Shown: positions 9,141 through 16,118, counted from the stretch's first letter. The stretch: 35,694 nt of DNA from Clostridia bacterium (GCA_017555765.1 JAFZFT010000013.1:1-35694), one strand, 5' to 3'. Numbers and translations: made by a program. The notes: generated by a model from the letters alone, not told the origin.

Positions 9141-9274
9141 AAAATTGAAGGAGAGATACCGTTAACGGCATCCCTCCTCCAACCAAAACAAAAAAATTAG
9201 AGTTCTCCAGTTATGAGTAAGACACTATGATATTAATATGTAAGATGAGGCGGGTGGATAATTGAAAAAATGAA
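9141..9274. repeat. 133-bp direct repeat, copy 2
   Basis: Near-identical to 49-181. In both places the palindromic end points toward a minus-strand gene start, here the gene at 9064. Similarity ends abruptly at 9274/181, after which the two flanks differ. It sits just outside the left side of the integrative element. Confidence 0.85.
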
Positions 9275-9373
9275 AGCATCGCTTTACTGTGCAAATTTTA
9301 CATAAACAACCCTATAGTTTTAGCATTTTACACCAAAGTTCTCATCATTTAAAAAATATTTTATAAAAATGTA

Positions 9374-9401
9374 TTGACAAATAGAAAAAGACGATTATAA
9401 T
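9374..9401 (+). promoter_or_regulatory. Strong promoter opening the integrative element's leader
   Basis: TTGACA (9374-9379), a 16-base spacer and TATAAT (9396-9401), in an AT-rich region. No gene starts until 9920, so the transcript would carry a leader of about 510 bases. Confidence 0.8.
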
Positions 9402-9550
9402 GGGTCCCATCAGGTGAAGGATGAGGCGGCCTGATAAAATGAAATTTATAAAATCAATTTCATAAAAAACATATGCGAATGCATATCATACTTTCGGTGG
9501 TCATTTTTGTCCTCTTCCCGACGTAATGGATTTTTTAGTATAATGGTTCT

Positions 9551-9626
9551 GAGTCATCACCGAAACGAATAGGTTAACCAAGTAATTGGAGTAACACTGT
9601 TCGTTTCGGTGGTGGCTCATTTTTTT
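9551..9626 (+). terminator. Leader terminator or attenuator with a 19-bp stem
   Basis: The arms at 9551-9569 and 9600-9618 pair over 19 bp with only two G-U wobbles, and A plus seven T follow. It lies about 150 bases downstream of the element's promoter and about 300 before the first gene, so it would stop transcription unless overridden. The 30-base loop itself contains GGTTAACC. Confidence 0.75.
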
Positions 9627-9674
9627 GTTACCAAAATGAACCTTGACAATTGAATACCCGTTGTTGGATTGATA

Positions 9675-9780
9675 CATTGTGAGATTATATAATCCCAATG
9701 AACACCGGCGAGATTAACTTGGTGTGTAAATACGCCGCCGAAAGGAAGGCAGGAACTGGAAGGCATCGGTACAAAACTAA
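9675..9780 (+). ncRNA. Possible structured leader RNA (hairpin plus H-type pseudoknot)
   Basis: A hairpin (CATTG/CAATG and GATTA/TAATC, 9675-9700) is followed by interleaved pairs: ACACC (9702-9706) with GGTGT (9721-9725), and GGCG (9707-9710) with CGCC (9733-9736). This order gives an H-type pseudoknot. GCCG (9737-9740) can also pair with CGGT (9777-9780). No known riboswitch class is recognised. The folding is by eye. Confidence 0.4.
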
Positions 9781-9797
9781 AATAAAAGGAGGTTAAA

Positions 9798-9842
9798 ATT
9801 AGTAATTATCCCCCTACTCCGAATTACATATTACTTATATAA
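9798..9842 (+). CDS. Possible 14-codon leader peptide with ATT start
   Basis: AAAGGAGGT (9786-9794) is a near-perfect ribosome site with no ATG after it. Four bases on, a frame opens at ATT and reads ISNYPPTPNYILLI before TAA. The proline cluster (PPTP) could slow ribosomes. Its sequence lies inside a hairpin formed by CTCCGAA (9817-9823) and TTCGGAG (9854-9860). This layout resembles a translational attenuator, but an ATT start is rare and the frame may be chance. Confidence 0.3.
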   Translation: MSNYPPTPNYILLI

Positions 9843-9919
9843 GAATTCAGACGTTCGGAGCAAAACATATTACAAAACACAAAAATAACAAACTATTTAA
9901 TAATAAGGAGAATAAAATT

Positions 9920-10432
9920 ATGACTTACAATTTTAACAAAAAGGAAAATCTTACAATGGAAACTTTCAAGGAAACAATGTCAACTATCAAGGATGAGCTT
10001 GATATGTATTACAACCATCTTGACGAATGCATCAACCAGTACATCAAAGGCAATGCTGAAATCTCCGCCGATGAAGATGTCAACCACCTCACCTTCTACG
10101 CATTCACCTATGAGTACCTCAACTACTTATACGGACTGTTAAGGCTTTCATACGGAGAACTTGAGAAAGGCAGAATAACCTATATGGAAGGAGTAACAAA
10201 ATTCGGTATGACCTCCGGAGATGTGTTACACGCTTTCCAGTACATCAACATCGCAACGATAAAATACAACGCCTTCGATGATATGTGTAAGCTTTTTGAA
10301 AACGCTTTTTATGAAGCTGAAAAATATCTCAAAAACGGATGTAAATGCGGTATGAAATTTCAGGATGAAAAGCTTCCCAAACCGTTACCTGTACTCGTAA
10401 TCGAATCACTTAAAAAATATGAAAGGAACTAA
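9920..10432 (+). CDS. Hypothetical protein of the integrative element (170 aa)
   Basis: Not recognised. The protein is soluble, rich in acidic and aromatic residues and probably all-helical, with no membrane segment. A CKCG motif lies near residue 152. The start is supported by AAGGAG (9905-9910) nine bases upstream; a second Met at residue 14 has no ribosome site. It is the first gene after the 0.5-kb structured leader and is followed five bases later by the 74-residue gene, so these two form the front of the operon. A regulatory or accessory role in the element's life cycle is possible, but nothing in the sequence shows it. Confidence 0.65.
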   Translation: MTYNFNKKENLTMETFKETMSTIKDELDMYYNHLDECINQYIKGNAEISADEDVNHLTFYAFTYEYLNYLYGLLRLSYGELEKGRITYMEGVTKFGMTSGDVLHAFQYINIATIKYNAFDDMCKLFENAFYEAEKYLKNGCKCGMKFQDEKLPKPLPVLVIESLKKYERN

Positions 10433-10437
10433 AGAAA

Positions 10438-10662
10438 ATGAAAAACAAAAATCAGAAATCCGATATATACATTAATAGAAACAACGGATTCTTACTCGTA
10501 CCATCTGCTAAAAAAATCAGCGACAGTTTCGTTATCACAGACAGCAACAAAACACCCCTTTGCAGAATCGATTTAACATGCTTTGATGAAAAAGCCGAAC
10601 CCTATCAAATAGCAAGATTCAAGCAAGTAATCTCATTTTTAACAGAAACCGGAATCATATAA
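10438..10662 (+). CDS. Hypothetical small protein (74 aa)
   Basis: Not recognised. It is basic at the N-terminus and has alternating hydrophobic residues in the middle ('NNGFLLVPSAKKISDSFVIT'), which suggests a small beta-rich fold. AAAGGA lies in the overlap region before the ATG. The five-base gap to the preceding gene indicates co-translation. There is no signal peptide or membrane segment. Confidence 0.6.
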   Translation: MKNKNQKSDIYINRNNGFLLVPSAKKISDSFVITDSNKTPLCRIDLTCFDEKAEPYQIARFKQVISFLTETGII

Positions 10663-10884
10663 GAAATTCCAGAAATCCAAAAATTTGAAAACTCTTTTCA
10701 CTTTAAACAAATTCAAATTGAAGCAAACAGAAACACATTATTAGCTAATCTGCATCTGATTAAGATGCGTTGACATAAACAACTAAATTTGAAAACTACA
10801 GACGTGGAGGTTCACTCTTACCACAACCTCTACATCATTCACATAGTAAAATAACAGAACTAAAATTAAATGGAGGAAATACAA
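10663..10884 (+). promoter_or_regulatory. Intergenic region with several small hairpins
   Basis: An AT-rich gap between the unknown genes and the excisionase gene. It holds a palindrome ATTAGCTAAT (10740-10749), a hairpin GCATCT/AGATGC (10752-10768) and a hairpin TGGAGGTT/AACCTCTA (10805-10832) in which an SD-like GGAGG is paired. No convincing promoter was found. These could be processing or attenuation signals before xis/int. Confidence 0.4.
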
Positions 10885-11064
10885 ATGTATAACGATTTTA
10901 TATACCCTGAAGAAGTTTCGGAGCTTCTTCATATCGCAACATCAACCGCCTATAAGGTTATCAGAACCTTAAATACAGAGCTCAAAAATGCAGGCTATAA
11001 AACAAGATCAGGCAGGGTCAGCAGAAGATATTTCAACGAACGCTTCGGACTAAAAGTATCCTGA
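10885..11064 (+). CDS. Excisionase-like small DNA-binding protein
   Basis: 59 residues with a winged/HTH fold typical of small excisionases and MerR-like adaptors: 'YPEEVSELLHIATSTAYKVIRTLNTELKNAGYKTRSGRVSRRYFNERFG'. The last part resembles the wing that reads DNA. An ATG 15 bases earlier is rejected because it overlaps the GGAGGAA ribosome site (10872-10878). The integrase begins 34 bases downstream, the usual place for an excisionase that tips recombination toward excision. It is a paralogue of the protein at 12915-13088 in size and pattern. Confidence 0.75.
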   Translation: MYNDFIYPEEVSELLHIATSTAYKVIRTLNTELKNAGYKTRSGRVSRRYFNERFGLKVS

Positions 11065-11098
11065 CAAAACGTAAAAAAAGAAAGAAGGTAACATATTA

Positions 11099-12202
11099 AT
11101 GTCAGCATATTTAAATAAGAATCACAAAGGCAACAATCCCTGGTATGTCAAATTCAGATACACAGACCAGGAAGGCAATAAACAAGTTAAGGTACAGAGA
11201 GGCTTCCGCACAAAAGCGGAAGCCGAGGAGTTCGAAAAAAGATTTCTTGAGGATGTTGCAAAGGATAAGGAATTCAATTTTGAAAAAGTTGTTGAGTTTT
11301 ATTTGGAAACTGCAAAAAATAAAATCAGACTTTCAACCGCAGATACAAAAGAAGCAATCATCAATAAATTCATTTTACCGGCATTCACCGGAAAGGACAT
11401 CCGTGATATCACTACTGTGGAACTGATAAAATGGCAAAATAAATATCTTTTTGAAAAAGATAAAAACGGCAACCAAAAATATAAAGATACCTACATAAAA
11501 ACTGTTAACAATCAACTCAGGGCAATTTTTAATTTTGCTTTTTTATCTGAATATATTTCAAAAAATCCTGTAAGCAATTTACCAAGTGTAGGTTCAAAAG
11601 AAAGCAAAAGAAAGTATATAACTTGGACTAATGAAGATATCAAGCTCTTTCTTGATAATATCCGTGATCACGAAGATGCATATATCGCTTATAACATCTT
11701 ATTTTATACAGGCTTGAGAAAAGGCGAACTGCTCGCTTTAACCGTCAGTGATTTTGATTATGAAAGAAGAATACTACATATAAATAAAACATACAGTAGG
11801 CGTGCCGGTGAAGACTACGTAAGGCCTCCGAAAACAGAGCATAGTGACCGCCATGTAGATCTTCCTGTTTTCGTAGCTGATTTAATCCAGGGTTATATTG
11901 AATTAGAATATAAGCCCTCCCCTACTCAAAGAATTTTTCAGTCTCTCAGTGACAGTTTTCTTGATACAGCCCTCAATGCAGGCTGTAAAAGAACCGGGCT
12001 GCCGAAAATCAGAATACACGATTCAAGACATTCGCATGTAACGAACCTCTCTGAAATGAATATTCCGCTCAAAGAAATCGGAGACAGAGTCGGACAAAAA
12101 AGTAAAAACATAACACTGCATTATGCTCACAGTACCGATAAGGGCAAGGCAGAGCTGATTGAAAAACTCGAAAAGGAAGGAAGTAATTATAATGTCAAAT
12201 AA
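11099..12202 (+). CDS. int: Tyrosine recombinase / integrase
   Basis: 367 residues, a standard length. Residues about 1-55 form the arm-site DNA-binding domain ('WYVKFRYTDQEGNKQVKVQRGFRTKAEA' pattern), about 60-165 form the SAM-like core-binding domain, and about 175-350 the catalytic domain. Catalytic residues visible are Arg207 (TGLRKGE), Lys245 (PPKTEHSDR), His307-x-x-Arg310 (IHDSRHSH) and the nucleophile Tyr342 (TLHYAH). The residue usually seen as His in 'GHxS' is Gln333 here (VGQKSKN), an unusual substitution. It catalyses site-specific integration and excision of the surrounding element. The end overlaps the next gene by 11 bp. Confidence 0.93.
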   Translation: MSAYLNKNHKGNNPWYVKFRYTDQEGNKQVKVQRGFRTKAEAEEFEKRFLEDVAKDKEFNFEKVVEFYLETAKNKIRLSTADTKEAIINKFILPAFTGKDIRDITTVELIKWQNKYLFEKDKNGNQKYKDTYIKTVNNQLRAIFNFAFLSEYISKNPVSNLPSVGSKESKRKYITWTNEDIKLFLDNIRDHEDAYIAYNILFYTGLRKGELLALTVSDFDYERRILHINKTYSRRAGEDYVRPPKTEHSDRHVDLPVFVADLIQGYIELEYKPSPTQRIFQSLSDSFLDTALNAGCKRTGLPKIRIHDSRHSHVTNLSEMNIPLKEIGDRVGQKSKNITLHYAHSTDKGKAELIEKLEKEGSNYNVK

Positions 12203-12512
12203 AAAGCTTGATCAGTACAAGCGTTGGAGAAACAAAACTGTATCTTTCAGAATGTCCCCTGAAGAAAATGAGCTGCTTAACAGCTACGTAAGAATGTCCG
12301 GAATGGAAAAGCAGGAATATCTTATACAGAGGGCTCTTGAAAAGCCAATTACAGTTATAGCATCACCTAAAATATACTATAGCTTGAAGAAGGAGCTTGA
12401 GCTGTTAGTAGCAGAGCTTCAGAATACAGAAAACACCCATCCTGATACGCTTGACCGTATCGAATTTTTAACAAACATAATAAAAGAAATATTAAATTCA
12501 AAGGAGATATAA
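12192..12512 (+). CDS. MobC-like ribbon-helix-helix mobilization protein
   Basis: 106 residues. 'NKTVSFRMSPEENELLNSYVRMSGMEKQEYLIQRAL' is the pattern of MobC/relaxosome accessory and CopG-like proteins: a short beta strand followed by two helices that bind DNA as dimers. A helical C-terminal half follows. The ATG at 12192 is chosen over the one 33 bases earlier because GGAAGGAAG (12175-12183) stands eight bases before it. It overlaps the integrase end, so it is translationally coupled. With no relaxase present, it may help a relaxase supplied by another element, or act as a regulator. Confidence 0.7.
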   Translation: MSNKKLDQYKRWRNKTVSFRMSPEENELLNSYVRMSGMEKQEYLIQRALEKPITVIASPKIYYSLKKELELLVAELQNTENTHPDTLDRIEFLTNIIKEILNSKEI

Positions 12513-12515
12513 ATT

Positions 12516-12893
12516 ATGGTTAAAATTATTTTTGAAAACAAGGAACACGAAATCAGATATAACAACATTCTCGGCAGAATGATATGCAGCGATAACCTTC
12601 ACAAAAGCGTTGCATACCTTTTAGCTCTTATCGGAGATTACGAAGATGACGTTTTTGACTTTGAAAACAACCGCATAAAACCCGAAAGCTTAAAAGCAGC
12701 GTGGCAGACAAGCAATACAGCAAGAGCCACCGCATTGATATTCGCTCTTTGGAATGGATACAACAACGATAGCAACTGCGGTAATGTTTATAACATATTC
12801 AGATATAATTACTGGGATAAATACTACATCGAAGCATTGAAAATATATTGCAGCGATTCACTTAACTTCTCTGCCGTAAATTTTAAAATTTAA
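12516..12893 (+). CDS. DUF6075 family protein
   Basis: 125 residues. The pattern 'HKSVAYLLALIGDYEDDVFDFENNRIKPESLKAAWQT' and 'FALWNGYN...YYIEALKIY' matches my recall of the DUF6075 family, which recurs in integrative elements of Clostridia. Its function is unknown. It is soluble, with no membrane segment. It starts three bases after the MobC-like gene ends and stops directly at the next gene, so it is part of the same operon. AAAGGAGAT lies seven bases before the ATG. Confidence 0.7.
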   Translation: MVKIIFENKEHEIRYNNILGRMICSDNLHKSVAYLLALIGDYEDDVFDFENNRIKPESLKAAWQTSNTARATALIFALWNGYNNDSNCGNVYNIFRYNYWDKYYIEALKIYCSDSLNFSAVNFKI

Positions 12894-12914
12894 ATGGAAA
12901 GGATAAAGGAAAAT

Positions 12915-13088
12915 ATGACAGAAAAATTATTTTATACAGTTGAAGATGTGATGAAAATATGTAACTTAAAGAAAAGCTCCGCTTATGATATGGTTAAGGA
13001 GTTAAATAAGGAATTGGAAAAAGATGGAATAATGACTCAGACGGGAGTAATCAGATCAGATTACTTCAGGCAGCGAGTTTATATCTGA
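12915..13088 (+). CDS. Second excisionase-like small DNA-binding protein
   Basis: 57 residues: 'FYTVEDVMKICNLKKSSAYDMVKELNKELEKDGIMTQTGVIRSDYFRQRV'. The layout matches the protein at 10885-11064 (HTH, then wing, then Tyr-Phe-x-x-Arg), so the two are probably distant paralogues. The ATG at 12915 follows AAAGGA; an alternative in-frame ATG at 12894 abuts the previous stop and also has a possible site. The presence of two such proteins in one small element suggests that one drives excision and one controls transcription. Confidence 0.7.
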   Translation: MTEKLFYTVEDVMKICNLKKSSAYDMVKELNKELEKDGIMTQTGVIRSDYFRQRVYI

Positions 13089-13116
13089 TATATCTTAAGC
13101 GTAAGCAGATGATCAT

Positions 13117-13171
13117 TTTTGTCTCTGTAGTACATTAATATGCACTTATTCCCTATGCTGCAGAGACAAAA
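13117..13171. terminator. 14-bp inverted repeat between xis-like gene and cargo gene
   Basis: TTTTGTCTCTGTAG and CTGCAGAGACAAAA pair with one wobble across a 27-base loop. T and A runs at both ends would allow termination in either direction. It isolates the last gene from the integrase operon. Confidence 0.55.
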
Positions 13172-13269
13172 TTACTACATAATAGAAACTAAAAATTCAA
13201 ATTAAAATGGGCAATAAAAATATAACGAAAAGTCCTGCAAAGTCCCGCAGGCAAGAAAGGATATTGATT

Positions 13270-13755
13270 ATGACATGTAATTATAGAAATAGAATGAACT
13301 CTATCACTAGATGGGTACTTGAAATTGAAAATAGGAAAGTCAAAGAGATTCCTATAAGCGAAGAAGAATTTGTTAAAGTAACCTTTAAGCAATATGATAT
13401 AGAAATTGTAACCCCAAAAGACAAACTCATCAATGCTTTGAAACAAGGCTACTATGTTATTGGAGTAGATTATAATCCATTTATATTACAGAATGTGTTC
13501 CATTACGAAAAAGGGATGATAGACTTCTTGAAATTTGCAGATGTCGGCGAACACATTATGGCACCTTTAAGATTAGAACGAGATTCAACTATATTACTCC
13601 CAAAAGCGGACTCCTCATCTTGGGAATTCTTCGTTGACAATCTGCCACATTACGATGATTTTATTGTTTATAGAAAAGGAAATTTGCTTGATATAGAAAG
13701 CATACCACCCTCAATTGCAAACCTAATAAAAAGAACAAACTGTGAAATGGAATAA
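13270..13755 (+). CDS. Hypothetical protein, likely cargo of the integrative element (161 aa)
   Basis: Not recognised. It is a soluble, mixed alpha/beta protein with an N-terminal 'NRMNSITRWVLEIENRKVKEIPISEEEF' segment and a C-terminal part rich in aromatic and acidic residues. No membrane segment or catalytic motif is visible. The ATG at 13270 is preferred over the in-frame ATG at 13207 because AAGAAAGG (13253-13260) lies nine bases before it, while the earlier one has no site. It is separated from the integrase operon by an inverted repeat and lies at the element's right side, the usual place for cargo. Its overall character resembles small immunity-type proteins, but this is only an impression. 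Confidence 0.6.
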   Translation: MTCNYRNRMNSITRWVLEIENRKVKEIPISEEEFVKVTFKQYDIEIVTPKDKLINALKQGYYVIGVDYNPFILQNVFHYEKGMIDFLKFADVGEHIMAPLRLERDSTILLPKADSSSWEFFVDNLPHYDDFIVYRKGNLLDIESIPPSIANLIKRTNCEME

Positions 13756-13770
13756 TGACTCTCGGCTTGC

Positions 13771-13792
13771 GGTATCAATTTTGGTATCAATT
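13771..13792 (+). repeat. Short direct repeats GGTATCAATT (x2, 12-bp period)
   Basis: Two copies of GGTATCAATT at 13771-13780 and 13783-13792 lie at the right edge of the element. Short direct repeats near an element end can be integrase arm sites. They are too short to be sure. Confidence 0.4.
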
Positions 13793-13804
13793 GCAAAATA
13801 AAAG

Positions 13805-13838
13805 TCCCGAAACCCCAGTAAAATAAGGGATTTCGGGA
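13805..13838 (-). terminator. guaA terminator
   Basis: A 12-bp stem with one G-U pair on the minus strand, then CTTTTATTTT. It stands directly after the guaA stop and is intact, so the element did not disrupt guaA. Confidence 0.85.
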
Positions 13839-13847
13839 TGATTGTCA

Positions 13848-14849
13848 TTATTCCCACTCAATTGTGCCTGTCGGCTTGGGTGTGAGGTCGAAGAGTACAC
13901 GGTTAATACCATCTACTTCGTTTGTGATACGTGCTGTAATCTTGTGGAGTACTGCATAAGGAATTTCTTCAATTGTAGCAGTCATTGCGTCCTTTGTGTT
14001 TACAGCTCTGATGATTGCAGGCCAGCCTTCATAACGGCTGTCATCTTTAACACCTACGCTCTTCATGTCGGGTACTGCAATAAAGTACTGCCATACCTTT
14101 TCGGCAAGACCGTTAAGGTCAAATTCTTCACGAAGGATAGCGTCTGCTTCTCTGAGTGCTTCGAGTCTGTCACGAGTAATAGCACCAAGGCAACGTACGC
14201 CCAGACCGGGGCCCGGGAACGGCTGACGGTAAACCATTTCGTGAGGAAGACCGAGAGCTTCACCTACAACACGAACTTCGTCCTTGAAGAGAAGCTTGAT
14301 GGGCTCAACAAGCTCGAACTCAAGATCTTCGGGAAGTCCGCCAACATTGTGGTGTGACTTAACAGCCTTCTTGCCTTCTGCCTGCTTTATGCTCTCAAGA
14401 ATATCAGGATAGATTGTACCCTGAGCAAGGTATGAAACACCGTCAAGCTTTCTTGCTTCATCAGCAAAAACATTGATAAATTCAGCACCGATAATCTTAC
14501 GCTTTGTTTCAGGATCACTTACATCCTTAAGAAGGTCAAGGAAACGGTCAGTTGCATCAACATAAACAAGGTTTGCATCGAGTCCGTTTCTGAAAACTTC
14601 GATTACATTCTCACTCTCGTTCTTACGCATAAGGCCGTGGTTTACATGTACGCAAACGAGCTGCTTACCGATAGCCTTGATAAGAAGAGCCGCAACAACA
14701 GACGAGTCTACACCGCCTGAAAGTGCAAGAAGCACCTTTTTGTCGCCTACCTGCTCGCGTACAGCCTTAACCTGCTCAGCGATAAATTCGTCAGCAAGCT
14801 CTTTTGTGGTAATGCGAGCCATTGTTTCAGGTCTTTTGTTTGAATCCAT
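13848..14849 (-). CDS. guaA: GMP synthase ATP-pyrophosphatase subunit (no glutaminase domain)
   Basis: 333 residues, against about 510 for normal bacterial GuaA. It makes GMP from XMP, ATP and ammonia. Visible features are the P-loop 'LSGGVDSSV' (about 43-51), 'GTIYPDILES', 'KSHHNVGGLP' and the C-terminal dimerisation domain ending in the classic 'PTGTIEWE'. The N-terminal glutamine amidotransferase domain is absent. The start is natural, not a truncation: a clean AGGAGG site precedes the ATG and no related sequence lies upstream. The enzyme must therefore use free ammonia or a separate glutaminase subunit, as in archaea. It lies 75 bp downstream of a CofE-like gene and is probably co-transcribed with it. 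Its own terminator follows. Confidence 0.92.
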   Translation of the reverse strand: MDSNKRPETMARITTKELADEFIAEQVKAVREQVGDKKVLLALSGGVDSSVVAALLIKAIGKQLVCVHVNHGLMRKNESENVIEVFRNGLDANLVYVDATDRFLDLLKDVSDPETKRKIIGAEFINVFADEARKLDGVSYLAQGTIYPDILESIKQAEGKKAVKSHHNVGGLPEDLEFELVEPIKLLFKDEVRVVGEALGLPHEMVYRQPFPGPGLGVRCLGAITRDRLEALREADAILREEFDLNGLAEKVWQYFIAVPDMKSVGVKDDSRYEGWPAIIRAVNTKDAMTATIEEIPYAVLHKITARITNEVDGINRVLFDLTPKPTGTIEWE

Positions 14850-14924
14850 AATAATTCCTCCTGATATATATTTATAAAAATTTAACTATACCAATAGGGC
14901 AACCGTTAAGTCGCCCTAGTAAAA

Positions 14925-16118
14925 TCAGTTTGTATAATTATCAAAGTATCCCTGTACGAGAACAACAGGTGTACCCTTATCGCCTGAGCCGCTGGTAAGG
15001 TCGCAGAGTGAACCAATAAGGTCTGTAAACTTTCTGGGTGTTGTACCCTGTGAAGCCATATTACCTACAAGGCTTTCTTCGCCCTTTTCCTTGATTCTTT
15101 CACTGATAGCCTTCTTGAGCTCATCACCTGAAAGATCCTTGAAATCGTTATCAGCAAGATACTTGAGCTTAAGCTCGTTAGGAGTACCCTCGAGGCCCTT
15201 TGTATAGCCGGGTGATACGCAGGGATCAGCAAGCTCCCAGATTTTACCCTGAGGATCCTTGAACGCACCGTCACCGTAAACCATAACTTCGATATTCTTG
15301 CCTGTCTTTTCCATAAGGTACTGCTGAGCTTTGTTTACAAATTCATTACAGTCCTTTGGGAAAAGCTTAATCATATCTTCAGTTGACTTATTAGAGCCGA
15401 GAAGACCGAAGTCAGCATTAAAGCCGTTTCCGTCAATTGACTCGGTAAGGATATCATCCATACCGCAGACAACCTTTGCACCTGCAGCCTTGAGAAGACG
15501 CTTTGTACGTGCTCTTGTGTGAATGTCGCAAGTAAGAATGCAGTCGGTATAATCAAGAATTGCCTTTGCCTGATTTGCAAAAACAACCTCACATTCAGCA
15601 CCCGCTTCAGTTATAATCTGTGAGTAGTAGTCAACATAGTCAACACCTGTGAACTCGTGCTTATTTTCACCGAAAAGCTCACGGTACTTTGCAAGTGTGA
15701 GAACATCACTGTAAGGATTTACACCTGCTTCATCAAGCTGGTCGAAGGTAAGAAGATGGTTACCTACTTCGTCGCTGGGATAGCTGAGCATAAGCACAAC
15801 CTTCTTACAGCCCATAGCAATACCCTTAAGGCAGATTGCGAAACGGTTTCTTGAAAGAATCGGGAAAATTACACCGACAGTTTCTCCGCCGAGCTTTGCT
15901 TTAACATCCTTTGCGATTGCATCAACAGAAGCATAATTACCCTGGCTTCTTGCAAGGATTGATTCTGTTACAGCAACAACGTCTTTGTCTCTGAGTTCAA
16001 AGCCATCACACTCTGCAGCCTCAACAACGCTGTCACAAACTATCTTTGCAAGGTCATCGCCTTCACGAATGATCGGGCAACGGATACCTCTTGAAATTGT
16101 ACCTGTTCTTCTTTGCAT
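14925..16118 (-). CDS. Coenzyme F420-0:L-glutamate ligase-like protein (CofE family)
   Basis: 397 residues. The N-terminal half fits the F420_ligase fold ('REGDDLAKIVCDSV', 'LRDKDVVAVTESILARSQG'), with the family's Asp/Glu-rich nucleotide/metal pockets. In archaea and actinobacteria CofE adds glutamate to F420-0. Clostridia of this type are not known to make F420, so the real substrate is uncertain; other carboxylate-amine ligations are possible. It sits upstream of a guaA lacking its glutaminase domain, in the same direction, with one promoter before it. The shared transcript suggests a nucleotide-related or glutamate-related role, but this is inference. An AGGGG site precedes the ATG. Confidence 0.75.
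   Translation of the reverse strand: MQRRTGTISRGIRCPIIREGDDLAKIVCDSVVEAAECDGFELRDKDVVAVTESILARSQGNYASVDAIAKDVKAKLGGETVGVIFPILSRNRFAICLKGIAMGCKKVVLMLSYPSDEVGNHLLTFDQLDEAGVNPYSDVLTLAKYRELFGENKHEFTGVDYVDYYSQIITEAGAECEVVFANQAKAILDYTDCILTCDIHTRARTKRLLKAAGAKVVCGMDDILTESIDGNGFNADFGLLGSNKSTEDMIKLFPKDCNEFVNKAQQYLMEKTGKNIEVMVYGDGAFKDPQGKIWELADPCVSPGYTKGLEGTPNELKLKYLADNDFKDLSGDELKKAISERIKEKGEESLVGNMASQGTTPRKFTDLIGSLCDLTSGSGDKGTPVVLVQGYFDNYTN

Larger units (their letters stand above)
9374..13755 (+). mobile_element. Putative integrative (mobilizable) element, ends not defined
   Basis: A one-directional cassette contains an integrase, two excisionase-like DNA-binding proteins, a MobC-like protein, DUF6075 and unknown small genes. 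It sits between the 133-bp repeat and the 3' end of guaA, a gene end that integrases commonly use. I found no direct repeat of the guaA end on the left side, so the attachment sites are unknown. The coordinates given are the first promoter and the last gene. No relaxase is present, so any transfer would need help. Confidence 0.7.

Noticed and set aside
9675..9780. Possible group II intron piece or cobalamin riboswitch
   Set aside because: Words such as GTGTG and GGAACTGG appear, but no domain V, no intron protein and no B12-box arrangement are visible.
13849..13873. Attachment site formed by the guaA 3' end
   Set aside because: guaA ends are common integration targets, but I found no matching copy on the left side of the element, and the guaA terminator lies between the gene and the element.
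14850..14924. Purine riboswitch before guaA
   Set aside because: Only a small 6-bp stem (AGGGC/GCCCT) is present and the conserved purine-aptamer core is missing.
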